A DNA stretch of 64,000 bases from Chamaelirium japonicum. Lineage: Eukaryota; Streptophyta; Magnoliopsida; Liliales; Melanthiaceae. How positions within the stretch are numbered: position 1 is the first letter of the stretch; each line of letters opens with the position of its first letter. The stretch is taken from contig OX393549.1 of the NCBI GenBank assembly GCA_947650365.1, positions 97,646,016 through 97,710,015 of the forward strand, in the 5' to 3' direction. Both the position numbers and the translations under genes were made by a program. Of this stretch, positions 36,008 to 49,700 are shown in pieces. The notes beneath the pieces are model-generated. The model made no database searches. It worked only from the letters and a program-made list of their open reading frames with translations, and was not told the origin of the DNA.

Positions 36008-36151
36008 GAATGATAAAATGCGGCGTGCGGTGCGTGCGGCGTCGCACCGCAGTTGCCTGATGCACCGCTGCGTGCATCGCATGCACCGCAGCAGTGCATC
36101 AGGTGGCTGCGGTGCGACGCCGCACGCACCGCACGCCGCATCCTAACACAC

Positions 36152-36217
<66 letters not shown>

Positions 36218-36399
36218 TTGTCGACCGTTGATCGGATTGTTTTAAGTTTTTTTTTTATTTTTTTTTAATCATGATCTAAGTAGAGTGGATTGACCATCTA
36301 TAAAAGAAAAATAGTTAACAAGTACAACACGGCACCTGAATATAGGAGAGGAGTAGCGTGTTTGCTAGTCAGGAGGACCATGTTCCCTATTTCCAATTC

Positions 36400-36480
<81 letters not shown>

Positions 36481-39400
36481 CGGCATATCGTATCCTACTT
36501 TTTCAAAAATTCTCGTATCAACGTATCCGTATCATGTCGTATCTGTATCCAGGCTTCACAATTGGTGACCAAATATTCACTGTGTATACATCATGTTTGC
36601 AGCAGAGGTTCAACGACAAAAAAAGACCTTGTTCGTAGTTTTAGCTGATCCATTGACATCTGCATAATTTGGTATGGTGTGGAATGCAACAACTTGAAGC
36701 CAGTTGGTCCATTGTGTTAGTTGATCAGCTAGCGATGGGCACTAAAGCAGCTGCTGCATCTACAGCTAATGCAAGGCCAACTCGGAGAGTCCAGTCCAAG
36801 GTTGGACCTCGCAGCACCCAACACAGCTAGTGTGTAGCGCTCAGGTGATCATTTTCCTTATGAAAATTTCAGATTAGGTGTTAAGGGTAGATTCAAAGTT
36901 GTGTAATTTTGATAGAGTTAAGGTACAATGAAGCTGGACGAGTCTATGAGCCTTCTGTTTAGCCCATGAATACATGAAAAATGTATTGCTACAGAACACT
37001 TCGATGTATAATCAAGGATGAGATTAGGACATACGTTGTTTGTGAAATTAGAATTCCAAAATACATGCACTCAAAGATGTATAAACTTCATCATTTGCAT
37101 TCTATGATGCATGGATACTTCTAGACCATATTGAATCCGTATCGGGTACCGATACTCATCGAATACACAAGGATACATATCTGATATATTGTATGCATAT
37201 CTTAAATTAAAAAGGTGAATTATATAGAGGTATATGTGGGAATACGATTTTTATGCCTAGGGAATGACAGGGATAAGTGGTTAGAGTCTTTTTAATTACA
37301 AACAAGCATATTTTTTGTTGTCTAATTTCTAAGCATCAAAGTGAAATGGATTAATGGGCACCAATTCGTATTCCTTCACAGAAAAATTTATAAACTTTCC
37401 AAATATAGAGGAGAGGATGTTAGGTCGAGTATGCTGAAGTCTTGTAAGCTTTTGATGTGTTTTCTACTTTCGATTCCTTACATGATAGAAGAAACTTGAA
37501 GCCATAGACTTGGTGATTGATCAACAACGCTTCTAATCCATGCTTACCCCGGTAAAATTTCAGTTTCGTTTTGGTTTCGGACCATGTCGAAACCGAAATT
37601 TCGACCGAAATCTAAAAATTTAAACCGAAAATGCTATAAAAATTTTGAAAAGGTAAAAAAAGGGAGTTCTGCTAATTTTTTGAATTTTAAAAGTCTTTTA
37701 TAATTGTGCATACATATTTATATGAATTGTTTTAAGAAAACACACACCAAGGTGGAATACCAATAAATTAGAAGAAAAAAAACTTGATAATCATAATATA
37801 TTTATATTACATTGTTTTCAACATGATGAAGTCAAAATCAATCTTCACTCGTCCAAGTAATCTCTTATTCACTCGCAAATCGCAACTAAGTTCATCATCA
37901 TTAGTCCCCCGACGCACCACTATAACCTCCAGCTGGCATCTGCACCAACATCCAACCTCTCTCAATTCAATTTTATCGGATTTATCTCTAATCTAAGACC
38001 GTCTTTCGATATTGAGACAGAAGAGCAATATTGAGTCATCTGCTCTTTTGTCTCAATATCTTGAGGGTACTCGATGACATCATCTGAACGACTTGGGGTA
38101 CACGTATGTCTATGGGCTGGTTTCGATCAAAATGACCCGAAATATCAAAATTTTGTCAAAATGGCCACCGAAACCAATTCACATCTTTCAAACCCACACG
38201 GTCCCCCCCCCCCTGATTTTGACCAAAATTCATCGTCATTCACTTGAAATGTCGAAACCCAATCGAAGTGGCCAAGTCCCCCCGGTTTCGGCCCTGCATT
38301 TTGTTTTGGTCCCTACCGAAACCGAAATATTTCGCCGAATTCCACAGTTTCAATCGAAATTTGAAACCATGAATCGTTTTCATCATTATATTGTGAAAGT
38401 CAAATCAGTGTTTTAAAACTCACCGAGTCGACTCGACTCGGCTGAGTTTCGATCCGACTCGGTCCAAAACTCGATTTAGTAACTACTCGGACCAAAACTC
38501 GAGTGACTCGGGCGAGTCGACTTGAGTTTTTGGGGTGTGTGACTCGGTTCGAGTCTTGATAGTTGTATTTTTAGGGGTAAAATCGGGATCCGGTTAAACA
38601 ATTTATGTTTTGTAATGACATGTTATTTGGTGATAAGCTTTAAGGTCATCAAAACTTGATATATATCAATTATAAAATTTTGTTTTATGCTTTAGTTACT
38701 TCATATTTATCATTTTTAAATCGAGCTATATATATTAATAATAATAAATATTAAAATAATATTATATTTTTCGAGTTTTGGGTGTAACTACTCGACCGAG
38801 TTTTCGAGTCGACTCATATTTTTCGACTTTTGGGTGTAACTACTCGATCGAGTTTTGACCGAGTTTTCGAGTCGACTCTACTCGGGAAGGTTCCGAGTCG
38901 AGTCGAGTTTTCGGGTTTTAAAACACTAAGTCGAATACTTCCTCTTTTGTCCATTTAACGAAGAGTAACAAGACGCATTGACATCGTGTCGAAGATTTAA
39001 TAATTATACATACCAATCTTCATGTTCTATGAAGAAAGAGTAAACAATATAGAGGGGAATTGGAGAAAGAAAGATCTAGAATATTGGATCCAGTGCCTTT
39101 GATCCATTTGTGATTCAGGGCACGAGAAATTGCAAATTTCCTTGACGAACTAGATATGGAGGTCATGCTTTTCATCGATGAAAGCAATGGTGATGACTTT
39201 ATTGGAGGCATGCAAATTGAAGACGGGCTTATTTGTATTTTTGGAAATGAACATGGCGGATGTTTAATTTGTAACATTAATGTTATTTTGGGGATTTTCT
39301 ATGAATGATGAATTTTTTGATGGTTAATTACTTAATTTGCAACCATGATGTTGTTTTGTGGATTACGAATTTGTTTTATGATTATTCATCCTTGTATCAT

Positions 39401-42400
39401 AATTGGTTTCATAGATGTTTTGTACCTATTGATGTTTTAGACCAATAACTAACAATATATCTATTTTTTTATTGATGCAACCCTGCCATATGGTACCCAA
39501 GTATCGTATTGTATCTGATTTATATTTGTATTTTGTATGTCATTTGTAGAATCAGAGCCAAATAGCAAAATCTACTGGAACACTGCTTCCTTTATCCATC
39601 ACGCATATGATTTGAAAACCAATAATGATTAGAAGTGACAAATCCAAAGGAATTCCTCTGATTGCCATTATCAGGACAGCAAGGAAGCACATGTTGAAAC
39701 CATAGAGATGCAATGTCCAAAAACGCATATAGTAGTCCCTATGTTAATTATTATTCTCACATAATAATAATGCATATGTGCAGAACAGTGATTATCAGAC
39801 CTGGGACTCAAAATCAATAAATTCTATTATGCTGAAAACCTCTGTAAGAAAGCTGAGTTATGAACAAAAATCAAACTAATAATTGCAGCATATAAATAAT
39901 CGTATAGTTAGGAAACCTTAAAGGAAATAGAAACATCCAGAACTTCAAATAGAAATCAAGCCATGGAAATCTTACCATAAAGATGGAGTGACAAACTATC
40001 TCCGTTAACATAATCTGTTATTATCAACCTTTCTTGCTCCCTTGGACCCCAATAATAACCCCTCCATGAGATGATGTTTGGATGCCTAATGACTCCAATC
40101 CTTTTTGCTTCCTTAGCAAACTCTTTTTTATGTTTCACAAGGCCAACTCGCAACCACTTCACAGTCAACATATGACCGCTATCTAATGTGGCTTTATATG
40201 ATGTCCCATGACTGCTTCTACCAAGAACTTCTGCGGGGGCACGTGACAGTTCCTCAGCTGTGAAAATTAAAGAGCTGTCCAAGAAAAATAACTCTCCAGC
40301 CAATCGATCTGGTGAGTACACATCCAAAATCACGGGTTGCTCAGGCACAAGTGAATTGATAAAATGAGGTGAAGATGACAGTGGTGACCCTGGAGAAGAT
40401 TTCAATCCGGAGGTTGGAGGACAATGTTCTAGCTCATCAAGCTTCATAGATGCTGATCCGGTTTCTTTTGAATCAGAGTAGCCATATTCCACGGTCTCAG
40501 TTAACAATTCTTTTTGTGCAGATAATGATCGAGAAGCCGAAGTTAAGAGATGGTCGTTTGAAAAACTCATTGAAATTGGCACAGAATCATCTTTCGGAGA
40601 CTTAAAAATGTTAGTACGACCAAACCTCCCAAGCTTCACATCACTTCCAGAGGCTTGGCCTCTCGATCCATTTCTTCCACAAAATTCCTGGGACCTTCGT
40701 CTATAAAATGCCATTAATACAAACAAAATCAACATGACTGTCCCAATAGAACTGATAATGAATGCTACTCGTATGCTAGACTTCATACTACGATGTTGAC
40801 TTCCATCAACTCCAGTATTATTCGTTTCTACAGCCACAACACCTGAAGGTAGTAGTAAATTGTTTCCAGGATGAAATGAGGTACTTGGGAACCTCTCCAA
40901 ACTGTGAGGAATAGTGCCTGATAAATCATTATAGGAAACATTTAATACCTTTAGACCTGGTGGAAGCATTTCAGGGATCCTACCCTTGAAATGATTAACT
41001 GATAGATCTAGAAATTCCAACTCATCAAGCTTACTTATTTCATTTGGCAGCTCTCCAGATAAGGTATTATTTTGAAGATTGAGCAACTTAAGTCCTTGCA
41101 TGTTACCAATTTCCTGAGGCAATGAACCAGATAATGCATTGTCTGACAAATCAAGACTCTCCAAATGAGAATAAGAGGCAAGAACTAGTGACTCAGTTGA
41201 ATGTGGAATTTGAAATATAATAGCTCCAGTAAAGAAGTTCCCCGAGAGGTTCAAACTTGTCAGAGTTAATGATGAAAAAAGGCTTGGTAACATAGGCCCT
41301 GTGAGTTTGTTTAAACTAAGATCGATTACGGATAATCTTGGATAGCTTCCTAATACAGAAGGAAGATTACCTACTAAAGAATTATTTCTAATCTTGAGAG
41401 TGACAAGATTCCCAAATCCAGATGTCTCATTCGGATAGTACCCTGACAATGCATTTGAACTCAAATCAATGTACTCCACTGTATCACCCCAATTTTTTAT
41501 CACGGATAGGTCACCAGATAGCATGTTCTTGTTCATATCCAATGAAATGCAGCCCCCTAAATTTGAGGGCAATGAACCTGATAATGCATTTGAAGAAAGA
41601 TTCATAACCTTCAAAGTTGTAGAGTTAACAGACTGCATTTTACCTGCATGAAAGAAAATCATATTAAATTCAGATGTTGACTCCAACAAACTGAAGGTAG
41701 ACGGCGATGATTAGTAAAGCAGAATATTGAATCACGATTCACCAAAATCTCACTGTAAACGAATGTTGCTACCCACCATACCTCTCAAATTCAAATAAAT
41801 GCTATGGAAATTCAAGTACAAAGCAGATGCACACATCAAGAAAACAAGAAAAAAGCATTAAGCATCTCATACAAACCAGTCGACTAGTATGCTATGCACT
41901 TTAACATGTCAACAGTTGAAGTAAAAACATTGTGAGTTTGTGGATGCAAGAGGAATAGTTATATAAAGCATTTTAAGCAAATTAAGTCTGATCAACATGC
42001 AACACCAGCTATACCATCAAAATGCGGCATTTGATTTGCGTCATTTGGTTCGGGTGAGCGGAATAGACATTGAATGGGAATGAAAATTAAAAAGGAATAT
42101 GAATGAAAATGGGAATAATAAATGGAATGGGTGATGCAGCGGTAGTGGAAGAGATGGGTGGCAGCGGTAGTGGCCAATTGTGCAGTGGCGGATGGTGGTG
42201 GCAGTGATGGGTGGCGATGACGATTATGTTGTGGTGCGGTGGTGATGACAGTGGTTGGGTGCAAGTGGTGGTGATGGTGGGTTGTGCAGTGGTTGTGCTA
42301 GTGGTGGGTGGTGCGGTGGTTTATAGTGGTGGTCTATGCAGTTAAAGACTTAAAGGTGCACCTGGTTCACTAGGCTCCTCAAGGCTCAAGCCTGGCGCCT

Positions 42401-45400
42401 CCCCTAGGTAGCGCCACGTTACAACCAAACAAAAAATCTGCATTCATGCTCTTCCAGTATCCCAAAAATGAAATACTATGCATGCTGATTTTTAGGACAG
42501 CAAACCATAGATTTAGAATCATTTATAGGAATTAAAACATAAGAAAAACAAAATGGATTTATCAACATCTCAAGAACAGGTACTGTGAGGGGCGAAAATT
42601 GTAACCTTGATTTTAACCCTCTCTGTCTAAATTCTATCTCCTTACGGACCTTACCCCAACTAAGTCGGTCTGAAACCAAATTCCTCTGAGAGAAGAAAAC
42701 AACTCTATGGTGCCAATAAAATAGAAACCAAAGGATGTTACCCAATCATTATGAACATCATAATGATTTTAACCACTGATTGGAATGAGACTTTGATGGA
42801 TGAGACTCTCTTTCCCAAAGTTGACTTTGCCAAAAATTCAGCATCAATTCATAAAAAGATTAATATCACATCAAGAGTTAAGATAAAATTTCCTCCAATA
42901 TAGGGGAACATCCTTTGACTCATAAAGTCTGCCCCATATACATGGGATAAGTTTTGTTTTGGTTATCATGACATAACAGCTTACAGACCGGAGTTCTCAT
43001 ATGCAAATAGCCACAGAAGTTTTTACAAGAAAATATGCTACAAACAACTAACATAGATATTTCACTGGCATTGTATCTCATCAACCATTACTGAAACTTG
43101 GGGTGAACAATGGATGTATATGTACATTTTTAACAAGAAATGATTCTGTCAAACGGTATGTACATGCAAGGAATCAAATATCAACAAATTTCCTAAGAAA
43201 TGACCGAATTGTTTTTTTATTAAGGATCTCATATAGAAATTGTCTGAAATTTTGATACTACCAAAGTTTTGTTCGATATCAAGAAATATCGGACGAAATA
43301 ATCAACATTTGATCGAAATCCGACATTCTTATCGAACAATTTCATTAAAAAAATCTCTTTTTTTAAGTAAATGATTCCATATTTTTTCTGTGAAAATTCA
43401 ATATTTTCAGTAAAATATTTCATCTTTCCGATAACACACCAATATCGAAGAAATTTGACTAAAATTGACAAATTTCCATAGAAATTTTTACTTGGAAAAT
43501 ACAAAATTTCTACCGACATTTAACCGATAGCAGACAAATTTCGTTTTCTTGACCGACCAAAATCGACATTTAAAACCTTGTGTACGTGAGAAAAAATGTA
43601 TGGGCATGTATATACACATACAAGTACACAACCGAACACACAAGGAACCAGTCATCTATTTCATCTAGTAGAAACTTCGAAAAAGTGCAGTAGTACTGGT
43701 TTTTGCAAAGAAGTTGCTCTGTATATAGTACAAAAGGAGATAAGAGTAGTGGACTAAGAAGCACTGACACTGGTACGGGGACACGGGTACGACACGACAC
43801 GGGTTCGCCGACACGGCAAATCCTAAAAAAGGAGGACACGGGTACGGCGGGGACACGGCAAAATAAATTAATATTTTTAAATTTATATTTTATATATGTT
43901 TGTAATTCATATATATTTCGATAACCGAAAAAACCTCATAGAAAACAACTAAAATAAAAATTTAATGCATACTACATCGCTATCGTTAGTTACATCTAGC
44001 CCGATCGGTGAATCACAGACAGCTCTAAATGATATAGAAAATAACGGTTGTGTTTCAGTTTTGACTTCAACCTATCCGAAACCTCAGAGGATAAGATAAG
44101 TTAAAGCCAAACCTAAATCGTAACCGTCCATCATACCATCTTGACAAGTGAATCACACTCAGGCCCAAATGGCATGCAAAAGAACGGCTGCGATTTAGCT
44201 TTGGCTTCAACCTATCTGATTCTCTGAGGTTATAATCTCAGAGGATCAGATAGGTTGAAGCCAAAACTGAATCACCACAGCTTGTAACCCGACCCTATAT
44301 CGAACAGTCCGTCAACCCGCAGTGTCCCGAGTGTCCGAGGAGTGTCCGACAGTGTCCGGCTCCCGGAAGCACGTAGGACACGGCACATGCGTGTCCGGTG
44401 CGTGTCCGGCGAGTGTCCGACACATGTCCGACACGGGTACGGGAGGCCTGGGGAAGTGTCCATGCTTCCTAGGTAGTGGACTTAAAGTGGCAATGGAAAC
44501 TAGCATCTGATTTCAATATGCTTCCACTACTGGTAAAGTTATGATAATTAGAAATCTAAAATTCATTCAGCTGTAACAGTAGACAGTAATAATCGATGTA
44601 AACATGTCATGGCCAGAGCGAGTAGAACATTTGTATGAATCTAGGAAGCACGGATACTTCATTATACCCCATGTATCCGTATCCGATACGTAGCGGACAT
44701 AGATATAGCTCGGATACCCGATACACACAGATACATATCAAATACAGATTTGAACTATCTAGAATTAAAAAAACAATACTCGATACGGCCGGATACGTAT
44801 GGCCCGTATGGGATACACCTCGGATAAGTTGCCCCCCCTTTGCCTTGCATCCAATCCGATGACATCCACATTAAAAAGAAGAGGAAGACGAACAAATCAC
44901 AATCATAGTTTGTGATTTTGATTTCGTGTCTGGTTTCAGTCTAGTTTGAAACCAAATAATAAAAAAAATTTAACCGAAATTGTGGAAATTTTTTGAAACG
45001 GCCTAAAAAAGTGGTATTTTGTTGGATTTTTTTAAAATTTTAAATTATAGACTTTTATTGTTGTACTTGTGCATGCATATTTACTTGAATTGTTTGAAGA
45101 AAACACACATCAAAGCTTAAATTATTTATATAAATTTACATTGTTTACGTCACGAATAAGACAAAATCACTCATTCTCACTCGTCCAAGTCAACTCTTCT
45201 TCGCTCGACGTCCATTTGAACTCATCATCATTAGCCCCTGACATACCAACGCCACAGTAACATCTGGCTGACGAACCAGGTCATTACCACTGGGTCCAAG
45301 TTACACCGGTATCCAGTCTCTCTCAGCTTGCTCCCGTTGGATCCGTCTCGAATCTAAGACTACATGTCGATATTAAGCCCTCTCCTCTTTTGTCTTGATA

Positions 45401-46703
45401 CCTGAAGGGTATTCGATATCATCATTTGGTTCTGAACGACACCAAGTAGATGGAGTTTGAATCCGTTGCTTCTTCTTCGATGCATGGCCACATGGGGGTC
45501 CAAATCTGAACTTCGTATGCCCCGCTCCTTAATAAAATGTGCATGGCTATTTTGACTTCAGTCGAGACCTTCAAGCACTCTGCTACATCAAAGAAACAGC
45601 TAGCGAGGTGTTGCTTCAACCGTGTAACACCTCCACTTCCGATCCGTTTGTCACAGTATGAATACTGTGACTTCTGCTTCTTTGCATCCGAGGGAAACCC
45701 ATGCTGCCAGTCTACCTTTTGACCCTGAATCCTTGTGCAAGGGAAGTTGTGACTTTGTGAGATCATCTGTAAGAAAAAATTTGATTAATACAAAGTAATT
45801 TCTAAGTTATTATAATATATAAATATGGATTAATTTACAAGTTTTTGTATATGGCAACAAGAACAAACGAATCGGGCGGCGAGATCCGGTGAATCAAACG
45901 ACGAATCCAGTGAATCCAACTAAATCCGACAAGGTCGGTGTCGAATACCAGTGAAATTCGATGACTCCTACGAGGTCCAACCTCGAATTCCGGTGATTCC
46001 GGCAAGCTCTGGCAACTCCGGTCCTCCACGTGGCGAGATCCAACGAGGTTTCGACGATTTCGATCAAAATCCGACGAAGTTGGTAGGTTTGGTTTGAAAC
46101 CCGATGGTTTCGGTCGAAACCAGCCCCTCCACCCCACCATTTTAAAAGCCCCCAAGTTGTCGAAAGGTCCGAAATAGGCCCACGATTTCACAAAATTCGT
46201 GGGTTGGTTTCGTCAAAATGACTGAAATGCCCCAACCACGAAATTACCGAAATATCTCAACATCGAAATGTACCGAAATTCATCGAAATTCATCGAAATT
46301 CATCGAAATGCATCGAAATTCATCGAATTTGATCAAAATTAAGGTTTTGGAGTTTCACACATATCTTTCGTTTCGGTCTTGACCGAAACCCAAAATTTTT
46401 ACTGAAATTTTGTAATTTCGGTCGAAATTTCAATCCATGATCACAATCCGTTAGGCCTTTAGTCTCAAGCCCAACTTCATAAGACCCAACCCATTGGACT
46501 TAAGTTCTAAATTGACCTAAATTTGAACTCGATCCAACTCATCCAACACAAACCCGCTTTCCCAAAGAAGCTTGTTAGCCCACTTTGGTCATAAGTTGAA
46601 CCTCATCAGATTTGGGCAATATTGGGCTCGTTTCGGCGCTATCGCCAAGCTCGATCATCCTGCTATGTTTCCAACACCACCCAACAAGTTCAAACAAGCA
46701 ATA

Positions 46704-46793
<90 letters not shown>

Positions 46794-49700
46794 GTCGTAT
46801 CTGTATCCTCGATTTTCATAATTTGTCGTGTCCTCTGTGTCCATCTCCGTGTCTGTATCTGTATCCATGTCCATGTTTCCTAGGTATGAATGGATAGGCA
46901 TGGACTAGGATCGGCAAATGCATGCAACATGGGCTTGAGGTAGGTTCGGTCTTGAACATCGAAGGTGAGTTGGACAAGGACCAAACATAGCCCATCCCAA
47001 GCCAAGTAAATGACAAACAAAGTTACAAAATGGGAAAAATATTTCTTTGGTAGGAAAAGTGACAAAGAAGGATTGATAAAGGTGAGGACATATAGAATTT
47101 GCAAGGGTTGTTGGTTACAGTTATGTTCCCCTTACCCATCTCCAAAATGTCATCAAGCTAAGATATATTTTAAGTTTCTTAAGGCGTAAAACGTATATAG
47201 ACTTCTAATGAACACCTTAATGTTAATATCCTTCTCAAGGAGGAAAAAGAAAAATATAAAAAGATGTTGAACCTTCAATACCAAAATAGAATGGAAGTGG
47301 AGACATTAGAATTGCAATAAAAGAAAAAATTCTTAAAAGAATAGTATGATGCCCTCATACCAAGTTGATATGGAAGTATTGATCAAACATAAAGTAAACT
47401 ACAAAAGAGAACCATCTTTAAGAGAACAATTGCTCCTCCCTACATGAGAGAACCACCTATAAGAGAAGAATTGTTCCTCCCTTCCTTAAACAACCAACTC
47501 CCCCCCCCCCTCCCTTCTTTTTTCCCCTCATTTTGCACAACTACTTCTCACCCACCCATATACCATTGCAATCTCATAAATCCCAGTAGGATGGACCGCT
47601 CATGCATTTTCCAGCTGCTCATGAACCATTTAGTGCTTTATGACTTCATGTATAGTGTTTTGAGGGTTGAACCAAGAGGCACTAGGCTAGGTTTAACCCT
47701 TTAATCCAAAGGTTGTTGGATCAACTGGAATTTAGTTGCCCATGTTGGGTATTTGGAGCTCTAGTAGACTAGTATTACCTTTCTTAACTTTCCTTCACTC
47801 GTTTCTTTATTTCTTCAATGTCTAGGATCTTTGTTCTAGATCGGGGATTCCAATTCCTTCTCAATTTCAACCCACTTCTCTCGTTTTTCTTCTCATACTA
47901 TTATGTCTAGTTTTGTCTAATCGTGCATTGTCCTACTTTCATCATCTTCTTCCGTGCATGTTTATCCTTCTTATATATTTGGATTATTAGACCTAATTTA
48001 AACCTTGATTCCATGTATGCACACATTCGAGCAATCCCTCTTGCTCTCCTTGCATGCTTACACTTAATTTAATCATTATTTTGGTCATTGTCCAATTCTT
48101 GTACATTACTTGGGTTAGTTTTTATCCAGTAGAACTTCATTATGGATCCCCTATGTTCTATTGTATAATAGACCTAATATGGTTGGGAGCATGCATTTTT
48201 TTTTTTTCTTTCGTACTAGTTGCTTGCACCCCTTTGGTCACTGCACTGAAGATCCAATTTACCACATGTGTTTACTAAGCCATTTTTTAGGCCATTTCTT
48301 CTTGACTGTTGGCTTATATTTCATGGTTTTTCCCACTTAGATGCTTGGCCATATATGAGACAAGTTACCTCATTGATATCACGATTGGTGGTCACTTGCC
48401 TAGTCTAGAGTTCAATCGTCTAGGAAATGTAGGGTTTTATCTTTCGTGACAGGGGAAGGGTTTGAGACTTGTGTTTAGTTGGATTCAAAATTTATTTATA
48501 AGATAATTCTAAGATTTGAATAAAATATGCATAATACCATCAAAAACTTCATGTGAAATCAAACATTCTAATCGAAAAAAGAGTATTTTTGTCATCAATG
48601 TCATGCTAAATCAGTGAAATGTGACTACATAAAACCATGGATATCATGCATCATCATCAATATAGACAAATCAATGAATAAGATGATGTTATTATTAGAA
48701 TGTCAAAACTTAGACGTTAGAACATACGTAAACCCTATGTCCCTAGCATTCATTATGAAACAAATCCAGCAAATTAATAATAAAGGAAAACCCTAAAAAT
48801 TCAGCACAACCCTTTGGAGGAATGGAAGCACTAGAGAGGATAAATTACATGTATATGGAAAGAAATTTCAAAGAGAACGAAAAAGCCCATGATCAAACAA
48901 TAACATTAACCGTAATAAAACCAAAAAAACGTGATACAAACTCTAAATTATAACCTATAGATAGATAGATAAGCAAAAAGACAAAGGAAATGTCACTTAA
49001 GTATATGGATCATAAGTACATATGAAAAGAAGACAAAAATTAAAAGAGAAAAATTAAAAGTTAAAAATTAAAAAGGCTTTTTGATACATGTCGCCCGCAA
49101 CCTAGGCGACTAGGCCCAAAATCGCCTAGGCGATGCCTTGACAACATTGGACCGTATTGAATCCTATTAACGCTGTAACGCATATGTCGAGTTCGACGGC
49201 GTTTCGGTTTGAATTGGCCTAAATCCAAATTAGTTTGGCATTTTTATTTGGGCTCGAATGAAATCTCAAACTATGGAATTGGGCTTCCTTGTACATACAC
49301 TTTTTCCTTTTATTTGTTCACATTATCTTCAACATCACAATTACCGTCTCTTAATTAAATAAATTCTTTTATTTTGTGCATAAGAGAGCCAAATAAAACA
49401 AAAAATTTGTAAGAACTCAAGCAACATTCCCAACCTTCATTCAGTTGTATATGGCAACTTAAATCAATTACATTTTAATATGTGAACATCAATGATAGGA
49501 ATCGCCTTCGAGACTAATGATACTAGTGAATAAGCAATGACAATGTCGTATGGATAGTATTTTTGGCAAACTAAAACTTATTCTAGTGTAAAGAATAACA
49601 CAAGAAGAATTCACACCAAAACTAAAATCTTGTGCGACTGAAACACCTCTAAGATTTAGAATTTCCTTTACAGCGCTTTGGCACAAGAATATAGTACAGA

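Larger units (their letters stand above)
33449..36477. repeat. Compound (TA)n microsatellite split into nine tracts
   Basis: (TA)n tracts at about 33449-33500, 34403-34457, 34967-35039, 35189-35232, 35621-35670, 35788-35805, 35935-35990, 36155-36214 and 36402-36477. All but the last pair flank a foldback element. Some tracts end in (GA)n on one side. Confidence 0.9.
32720..36561. mobile_element. Large hAT-like element (GGATACGTATCC words) hosting the (TA)n/foldback array
   Basis: Left end CTATGAAGCATTGATAA; right end, on the minus strand, TTGTGAAGCCTGGATAC (12 of 17). Flanks TTGGCGAC (32712-32719) and TTGGTGAC (36562-36569) match at 7 of 8. GATAC/GTATC words crowd both ends (32757-32940 and 36483-36550). 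The ends resemble those of 43754-44472 and 44641-46883. As in the latter, a (TA)n tract lies just inside the right word cluster. About 33.0-36.4 kb is secondary insertion. Confidence 0.7.
44641..46883. mobile_element. hAT-like element (GGATACGTATCC words) with nested hAT insertion
   Basis: Left end CTAGGAAGCACGGATAC; right end on the minus strand CTAGGAAACATGGACAT (13 of 17). Perfect 8-bp duplication GTATGAAT (44633-44640 and 46884-46891). GATAC words lie at 44650-44825 and GTATC/GTGTCC words at 46795-46875. A (TA)n tract (46706-46790) sits just inside the right cluster. The 1536-bp element at 44904-46439 is inserted in it. Confidence 0.88.

Noticed and set aside
37539-38379. An 8-bp target duplication for the CCGAAATTTCGG element here
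   Set aside because: Flanks TTCTAATC and AATCGTTT do not match beyond AATC, so I report the element without a duplication.
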